The notes under the pieces were generated by a model. It did not search any database, had not been told where the DNA came from, and saw only the letters and a list, made by a program, of their open reading frames with translations. The translations under genes and the position numbers were made by a program. Positions 59,320 to 64,000 of a stretch of 64,000 nucleotides of DNA are shown here, one piece after another; position 1 is the first letter of the stretch, and the number at the start of each line of letters is the position of its first letter. The DNA comes from Sebastes aleutianus (taxonomy: Eukaryota > Chordata > Actinopteri > Perciformes > Sebastidae), in NCBI GenBank assembly GCA_916700875.1, contig CAKAKS010000060.1, positions 28,490,189 to 28,554,188 on the forward strand. The letters run 5' to 3'.

Positions 59320-59922
59320 TTATCTCTTTTTTTTCTGCTGCCGCAGCGCCTTTCTCCTTTTCAGGATCATGTCGTGGAGCCTATCCAGGCCCTCCCTGAG
59401 TCCATCGCCTATGATGGCGCAGGTTGGCTGCAGGTGCCAGGGAGTTGCAGGGCCCAGTTCTTTCAGCGCCAGCAACTTCTCAATTTCATCGAGTCCCAAC
59501 GAGTGCCTCAAGTCCTGTTTGTTGGCTACCACCAGCAGGGGCACCCCCTGGTTTTCAGAGGTCTTGGTGATTTTATGGAGCTCCGTTTTGGCCTCCTCCA
59601 TGCGCTCCGCATCCACAGAGTCCACCACGAATATGATGCCGTCCGTGCATCGCGTGTACGACTTCCACAGGGGGCGTAGCTTCTCCTGGCCACCTACGTC
59701 CCAGAAGTGGAACGTCACAGTCCGGTGACCGCCCAGAGACACTTTCACCTTCTCCGCATTGAAACCTTTGGTGGGCACCGTGTTCACAAACTCATTGAAC
59801 TGCAGTCTGTACAGAACGGTGGTCTTCCCCGCGGAGTCCAGGCCCAGGATGGCGATGTGAAACGACTGGAAGAACGGGACGTTTGAGAGGAAGCCGGGTT
59901 GTTCTGACAAGCCATTCCCCAT
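59320..59922 (-). CDS. arl4a: ADP-ribosylation factor-like protein 4A (ARL4A), complete single coding exon, 200 aa
   Basis: ARL4A is a nuclear and plasma-membrane ARF-family small GTPase; family members recruit cytohesin/ARNO to membranes and affect actin and ARF6 signalling. The 200-residue protein has every G-box: Gly2 in MGNG for N-myristoylation, P-loop GLDSAGKT at 27-34, switch I PTKGFN at 50-55, switch II WDVGGQEKLR from 74 with Gln79, NKQD at 134-137 and CAI at 168-170. The tail from about 188 to 200 (KRRK...QQKKKR) is the basic nuclear-localisation and phosphoinositide-binding end typical of the ARL4 group. Length equals that of tetrapod ARL4A. PTKGFN in switch I and the QQKKKR end favour ARL4A over ARL4C or ARL4D. 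The ATG has a good context (A at -3, G at +4) and the stop is TAA at 59320-59322. No frameshift or missing residue is seen. Teleosts can carry two copies (arl4aa/arl4ab); I cannot tell which this is. Confidence 0.97.
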   Translation of the reverse strand: MGNGLSEQPGFLSNVPFFQSFHIAILGLDSAGKTTVLYRLQFNEFVNTVPTKGFNAEKVKVSLGGHRTVTFHFWDVGGQEKLRPLWKSYTRCTDGIIFVVDSVDAERMEEAKTELHKITKTSENQGVPLLVVANKQDLRHSLGLDEIEKLLALKELGPATPWHLQPTCAIIGDGLREGLDRLHDMILKRRKALRQQKKKR

Positions 59923-59932
59923 CTTTCCTCAT
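59792..59932 (-). other. Upstream ORF (46 codons) overlapping the arl4a start
   Basis: An ATG lies 10 nt upstream of the arl4a ATG, in the +1 frame relative to it. It opens a 46-codon frame that ends at TGA 59792-59794, inside the arl4a P-loop to switch I region. It is the only upstream ATG in the predicted spliced leader. Its context is weak (C at -3, A at +4) against the stronger arl4a context, so leaky scanning is expected. Translation is inferred. Confidence 0.55.
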
Positions 59933-60020
59933 GGGAAAGGTTTGGGAGATTTGAGATCCACTTCCAGTCCAGCGATAATCCTCAGAGCTGCTGATATTCC
60001 AAAACGACTGCAGAAATTAC
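59923..60020 (-). other. arl4a: Predicted 5' UTR part of the arl4a coding exon with splice acceptor
   Basis: Reading the minus strand, a pyrimidine tract ends in TTTTCTTTCAG with AG at 60022-60021, so the exon would begin at 60020. A second tandem acceptor, TTTCTGCAG, would start the exon at 60007. ARL4A genes typically have a non-coding first exon followed by a single coding exon, which fits. The acceptor is seen in sequence; its use is inferred. Confidence 0.55.
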
Positions 60021-61416
60021 CTGAAAGAAAACATGCAAATGTTATTGTGGGTGAAACACGGGCTTACAGAAGCAGCAAAGCAAGACTACGTAACTTTGGC
60101 AGAACAGCCACTGTGGCAACAAGTGGCAATTAAAGGATAATGGCACATTTAATTAGCTTTAAAGACATTATCATTGGCTGAACACTTGCACAAGCAGATA
60201 AGAGTCATTATGTCAACAAACAAAAGTAATTTAAGTTACATAACAACACCTATTTAAAGTTCACTAACATACGTCACCATAAGTTACTGGTCATACCAAC
60301 CCAAGTAAGGGTGGAGCCGCAAAAGTGTATTGACTTGAGCAAGGGTGCATTTCATTGCTTCCTTTTCATTTGTAAGAGGAAGTGTTGTGATTTCTTTCAA
60401 AAGGAACATACATAGTTTCTCTTTAAAGCTGCACCTGTCAATATGTTTTATAATAATAATGGATCAAATTACTATGAATAATGTGATAGGTGTCTGTATC
60501 ACATAAAATGCAATGCCAAGTGAGCATTATAAATGTGGCAACATTGTAGGGTTGTTTTCTGGTGCTATCAGATTATTTTCACATGCAACACTTTTTTTTC
60601 TCTGAGAAATGGGTTGATGACCAAAACATATGGGCGTATTCATTTTCCAAGTCCAAAGTCAAAGTCCACAGTAGTGCGTCACTTAGGCTACTATAAAAAC
60701 ATCCTTTATGACAAGGAAATGACTTTTGAGCACTATACTATCTTGTCTGATATCACAATGTCCATTATATTGATATAATATCCAGCTGTAACACACCCCA
60801 AAGCATCATCCAATGTACCATGACAGGAAATGGCTTTCATTTATTAAAGTCACACAATGAGGAGTTTACAGCCACCTTAAGGCCAAAATGATGTCTTTAT
60901 AGCCACCATATTGTTCTAAGTTTAATGAATTCATCTCAGATGGTATCAATTAACAGTCCAACAAGGGCCTGGTTGCTAGTTTTGCAGTGTTTTACTGTCA
61001 TTTTAGTACACAATTACATCCTTAATTGTACTAAAAAATAGATTTTTATCTCCCAGTGACTCTGTATTTGTATCTGGATATGAGATTGCACAGAGGACTG
61101 ACAGGTATATTTACACAGGCAGGTGAGCAGATGCATTTTTATGTCCAGTCCAAAATTTGGCTACCTACCAGTCTGAGCCATCTGCAGAGAAAAACATTGC
61201 ACAGAAATCCTCTCCAGCGTCTAAAAAAGCCTAGAAATTCAACTCACTGTGTTATTTCCACCTCGGATATGTCGGTAGACAGAAAATCCTTCCTGAGCAT
61301 GCAGAGACACCCTCCGTGTCTGTGTCCTCAGTGTCCCAGTGTGGATCTACCACACTGCTGTGATGACACTGCTGTCAGTCTGGGTCTACGCCCACACGAA
61401 CACTGCGGGCTGCAAT

Positions 61417-61475
61417 CTGATTGGCTTGTTCACTCAATTCTCTGCCTTCTGATTGGCTAACGCGGCTGTCAATCA
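61417..61475 (-). promoter_or_regulatory. Paired CCAAT boxes and a PBX/PREP-type decamer in arl4a intron 1
   Basis: The plus strand has CTGATTGGC at 61417-61425 and again at 61449-61457, i.e. two GCCAATCAG NF-Y-type sites on the minus strand exactly 32 bp apart. CTGTCAATCA at 61466-61475 is the reverse complement of TGATTGACAG, the PBX:PREP/MEIS decamer. The cluster may be an alternative promoter or enhancer. A similar CTGTCAATCA occurs inside a transposon near 19800, so transposon origin is possible. Confidence 0.35.
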
Positions 61476-61940
61476 CAGCGTCTAGACCCGGGAACCAGGA
61501 TCACCTGTTGCTCGTCACAGTCACACCATATTTTATACTTTTAACATCAATAATTAATCGATATTGATCCTGCTATCAGATTATAAGCTTAGCCGATGTG
61601 TTTAAAATGTGTTTTCCTTTATAAAAACGACCGGAGAGGCAACAAAGGTACATTTAATTTAAAAGTTGTGTGTGTAAATGCTTTAAAATGTCTAGAAAAT
61701 ACACTGGTTACGTTTTATTGACGGTTGATAAGAAATGTAACGTACCACCGTGTTACAAATACAGGAGTTTTGACAGAAAATGTCGTTTAAAAAACCCAAA
61801 ATACACTTTTAGTCTCCAGTCTTGAAGCTTCATTATCATTCAGGGTATTTTTTTAGCTTATATTAAACCATACACGGACATTTAGATAGCACTATTCAAT
61901 GCTAGTAGTGGATAAGATATTTTAGTAGCCGCACCAGACT

Positions 61941-61970
61941 GTAACCGTTAGTAACCGTTGGTAACCGTTA
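61941..61970 (-). promoter_or_regulatory. Three phased MYB-type sites at the start of arl4a intron 1
   Basis: The plus strand reads GTAACCGTTR three times with an exact 10-bp period. On the minus strand each unit contains YAACGG, the MYB recognition core. The cluster starts about 20 bp downstream of the predicted donor. It could equally be a tiny 10-bp tandem repeat without function. Confidence 0.4.
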
Positions 61971-61990
61971 AAGGTGAAGTTTAAACGTAC

Positions 61991-62092
61991 CGTTGGTTCA
62001 GCTCAGCGATGCGGCGTGTTTTCTCTTTTTCTGTCCGTTTGTGTGTGTGTGTGAGAGAGAGAGAGAGATAGAGAGGGTGTGTGTGTGTGTCT
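61991..62092 (-). other. arl4a: Candidate arl4a non-coding exon 1 ending in a GTACGT donor
   Basis: On the minus strand, sequence containing CCGCATCGCTGAGC runs into CCAACG followed by GTACGT, a strong 5' splice site, with the last exon base at 61991. The segment has no ATG. Its 5' part is a mixed CA/CT microsatellite (about 62040-62092), so the exact transcription start cannot be placed. The position just downstream of a GC box and CCAAT box supports a first exon. Confidence 0.45.
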
Positions 62093-62097
62093 GCAGA

Positions 62098-62150
62098 ACC
62101 AGCACCGCCCCGTCCATCCGCGTGTTTTTCTTTGAACCGATTGGTCAGAG
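62098..62150 (-). promoter_or_regulatory. arl4a: Candidate arl4a proximal promoter: GC box and CCAAT box
   Basis: The minus strand reads GACCAATCGG (CCAAT core at 62140-62144) and then GGGGCGG (Sp1-type GC box, 62105-62111), 29-35 bp apart and both upstream of the predicted first exon. No TATA box is evident, as expected for a GC-box/CCAAT promoter. Motifs are seen; promoter activity is inferred. Confidence 0.5.
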
Positions 62151-62165
62151 AGGCAGGAAAAGCTT

Positions 62166-62196
62166 CAGCCACCATGCAGCAAGAAGGATAACAAAC
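62166..62196 (+). repeat. Left copy of a long direct duplication flanking a hAT-like element
   Basis: CAGCCACCATGCA-GCA-AGAAGG then ATAACAAAC. The right copy at 62938-62965 is identical but lacks one GCA. Confidence 0.9.
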
Positions 62197-62937
62197 TATA
62201 GTGATGGGAATTCCGGCTCTTTTTAGTGAGCCAGATCATTTGGCTCAACTCACCAAGAAGAAACGGCTCCCAAACGGCTCTTCATTGTACCACTACTGCC
62301 TTTTATAATTCAGCCAAATTTAGCGCTGTTTTGACCTATGATTGGTATGTGTGCACATATATCACTTAAATGATTCAATATAATTATACTAAACCTTATA
62401 ATTTCCAGAATACCATAATTTTACATGCTGTTTCGTTTCCACCTGTCACTCATCTTGTCTGCTATTCGTGCAGCGCATCCGCACCGCACCGCACCGCACC
62501 GCAACGGACCCGAACGCAACTGCACCGCACCGCACTGCACCGGACCCGAACGCAACCGCGAAGCAACACATCACACCGCATCGCAACAGACCGCAAAGCA
62601 ACTCATCGCAGCGCCACGCACCGCAATGCATCACACCGCAACGGATCAATACGCAACCGCAGAGCAACGCATCGCACCACAGTGCAACGCAAAATCGTAT
62701 GATCCTTGTCTGTCATCACCTGATTGAATGCACGGACGTCATTAACACAACATTCAGTCACAGTCAGTGCATGGAGTGCCTGTGGCGCGGAGAACATTCG
62801 TCCTAACATTCTGCCTTGAATTAATTAAAGAAAAAAAAAGAAAGAAAAAAATGGCTCTCGTACGGGAGCCGGCTCTTATCGTTCACTTAAAAGAGCCGGC
62901 TCTTTGAACCGGCTCGTTTGTGACGACACATCACTAT
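62197..62937. mobile_element. hAT-like miniature element with GGCTC-rich ends and a pentamer array
   Basis: The ends TATAGTGATGGG and ACATCACTAT are inverted (ATAGTGATG/CATCACTAT). Both flanking 90-bp arms are rich in alternating GAGCC/GGCTC (for example AGAGCCGGCTCTT at 62892-62904). Recognised as a common teleost hAT-like layout. The interior holds a GCACC/GCAAC pentamer array. Unlike a normal hAT insertion it is bordered by a duplication of about 30 bp. Confidence 0.6.
62470..62692. repeat. Degenerate CGCAM pentamer array
   Basis: It begins as regular CACCG units, then degenerates to CAACG, CATCG and GCAAC variants with a period of 5. Long open frames occur in all plus-strand frames because the array is stop-poor. 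Confidence 0.85.
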
Positions 62938-62965
62938 CAGCCACCATGCAAGAAGGATAACAAAC
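62938..62965 (+). repeat. Right copy of the long direct duplication
   Basis: CAGCCACCATGCAAGAAGG then ATAACAAAC, directly abutting the element end. Confidence 0.9.
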
Positions 62966-62984
62966 AATAACTAGACCTCTGTAG

Positions 62985-63385
62985 TTACTGGCTTACATAA
63001 CCTGTCTCTGTTACAAAGTACTAGTATTAGCATTAAAATATACTTACAAAAAATACTCATTATGCAGAATGGCACCCAGGATAATGTATATTATTGAATT
63101 ATTAATGCATTAAAGGTCCCATATCATGCTCATTTTCTTTTTCTTTTTTTTTATACTTTCTTTTTTCCCTTTTTTCGAGGTTGTTTTCATATATGCAATT
63201 TACAGTTCGTAATTACAATAGTTTATAAACCAATTTTTAAGTTGTGGAGCTTATAGACAAAACTCATTAAGTACACTAGAGAAAACAACTTCAACATACT
63301 CAAGTAAAGTGCAAGTATGTTAAAATCGTACTCAAGTAAAGTACTTGAGTAAATGTACTTAGTTACTTTTAACCTCTGACATACA
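62985..63385 (+). mobile_element. Family B copy 6 with an inserted repeat
   Basis: The left part TTACAAAGTACTAGTATTAG to about 63111 and right part ACTCAAGTAAAGTACTTGAG to 63375 belong to family B. From 63112, AAAGGTCCCATATCATGCTC is the start of a different common teleost repeat. Confidence 0.55.
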
Positions 63386-64000
63386 GTTTCTACTAGCGAC
63401 ACCAAATTTGGACATAAGGAGTAGCACCATGATATGTATAATCATAGGCTATCAGAGATTACTTATCTATTTAGTCGATTAATATATTTATTAGCAATAC
63501 TTTAGATATTTGGTCATTGTTATTATTAAAAAAAACTCAACATCATACATACAAAACAGCACAAAACACAAACAATGATACAATAAATTTCCATAAATGT
63601 TAATGGTAATCACCAGATCATTTTCAACTTGAGTTTAAAATGATATGCGATTCATGATCCATTTTTCCATCTCCTCATCCATTCATTGATTCCTTCATTC
63701 CTTAATTTGGTACCTGGCATATTTTTCATGCTTTTTATTTATTTATATAGCTAATAAAACAAATTACATTTTGCCCATTTAAAGTCATATTGGCCACTCT
63801 TAAAATCTCTGAAAATCTCTTAAAAATTACAGAAACAATGTAATGAAAAGTTACAAAAAAGAGCTTTAATTATTTTAAATTTAATAACGTATATGCTTGT
63901 TTTCTTAAATAGTCCTATCCTGTGCTAAATTCGCTTCCTCTATAAAGGATTTATTGGACAGAATTGATGAAATTTATTGTGTTTCAATGATTTTTTCATA
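63386..64000. other. AT-rich DNA, nothing recognised
   Basis: No repeat, RNA or coding signature was recognised. Confidence 0.4.

Larger units (their letters stand above)
60023..61990 (-). other. arl4a: Predicted arl4a intron 1 (about 2 kb)
   Basis: The interval lies between the predicted donor at 61990-61989 and the acceptor at 60022-60021. It is mostly AT-rich and contains a fragment resembling a dispersed repeat near 60420-60500. Around 61300-61500 there is a GC-richer island with CCAAT boxes, and at 61941-61970 there are three phased MYB-type sites. No internal coding frame is convincing. Confidence 0.45.

Noticed and set aside
58990..59679. 229-codon plus-strand open frame
   Set aside because: It runs antisense to the arl4a coding exon and 3' UTR; its length comes from the GC-rich codon usage of arl4a, and it shows no domain.
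59369..59728. 119-codon plus-strand frame
   Set aside because: A second antisense frame over the arl4a coding sequence.
62370..62806. Three overlapping plus-strand frames and a minus frame rich in His/Arg/Thr or Cys/Gly
   Set aside because: Artefacts of the stop-poor pentamer array; all frames are open at once.

Overview
This window is almost entirely non-coding DNA from a ray-finned fish, most likely a percomorph teleost. The evidence is one clearly recognisable vertebrate gene (arl4a, minus strand, 59320-59922) plus many dispersed repeats of kinds I know from teleost genomes. These include hAT, PIF/Harbinger and TTAA-targeting miniature elements, a tRNA-derived SINE and LINE-type 3' tails. 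I cannot name the species. No other convincing protein-coding gene was found; the remaining open frames are short and lie in repeats, microsatellites or opposite the arl4a coding sequence.

Layout. 1-10.5 kb is repeat-rich: a tandem-like unit split by a large insertion, a triple-nested transposon at 2.5-4 kb, and a complete hAT element at 6.9-7.6 kb with 8-bp target duplications. 10.5-24.5 kb alternates repeats with long repeat-poor blocks rich in AT homeodomain-like and other transcription-factor-like motifs (about 11.0-12.3, 17.2-19.4 and 22.9-23.6 kb); these read like vertebrate conserved non-coding elements. 24.5-49 kb is mostly repeats and plain AT-rich DNA. It includes a second triple-nested locus (38.6-40.4 kb) whose innermost Harbinger-type element carries broken fragments of a Myb/SANT-like protein and a RecQ-like helicase. 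49-58 kb again holds repeat-poor enhancer-like blocks. 58.6-62.2 kb is the arl4a transcription unit.

arl4a model. The coding exon is preceded by a predicted splice acceptor, an intron of about 2 kb, a short non-coding first exon ending in a GTACGT donor near 61990, and a proximal promoter with a GC box and a CCAAT box at 62105-62144. The first AUG of the predicted leader lies 10 nt upstream of the arl4a start, out of frame, and opens a 46-codon overlapping uORF. The first intron also holds three 10-bp-phased MYB-type sites and a cluster of two CCAAT boxes with a PBX/PREP-type decamer. A hAT-like element flanked by an unusually long (about 30 bp) direct duplication ends some 50 bp upstream of the CCAAT box.

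Interpretation. The gene and its roughly 58 kb of downstream desert look like a regulatory landscape around a developmental small-GTPase gene, diluted by successive waves of DNA transposons. Family assignments of repeats come from ends, target duplications and recognised sequence, not from a database search. All regulatory-element calls are motif-level inferences.
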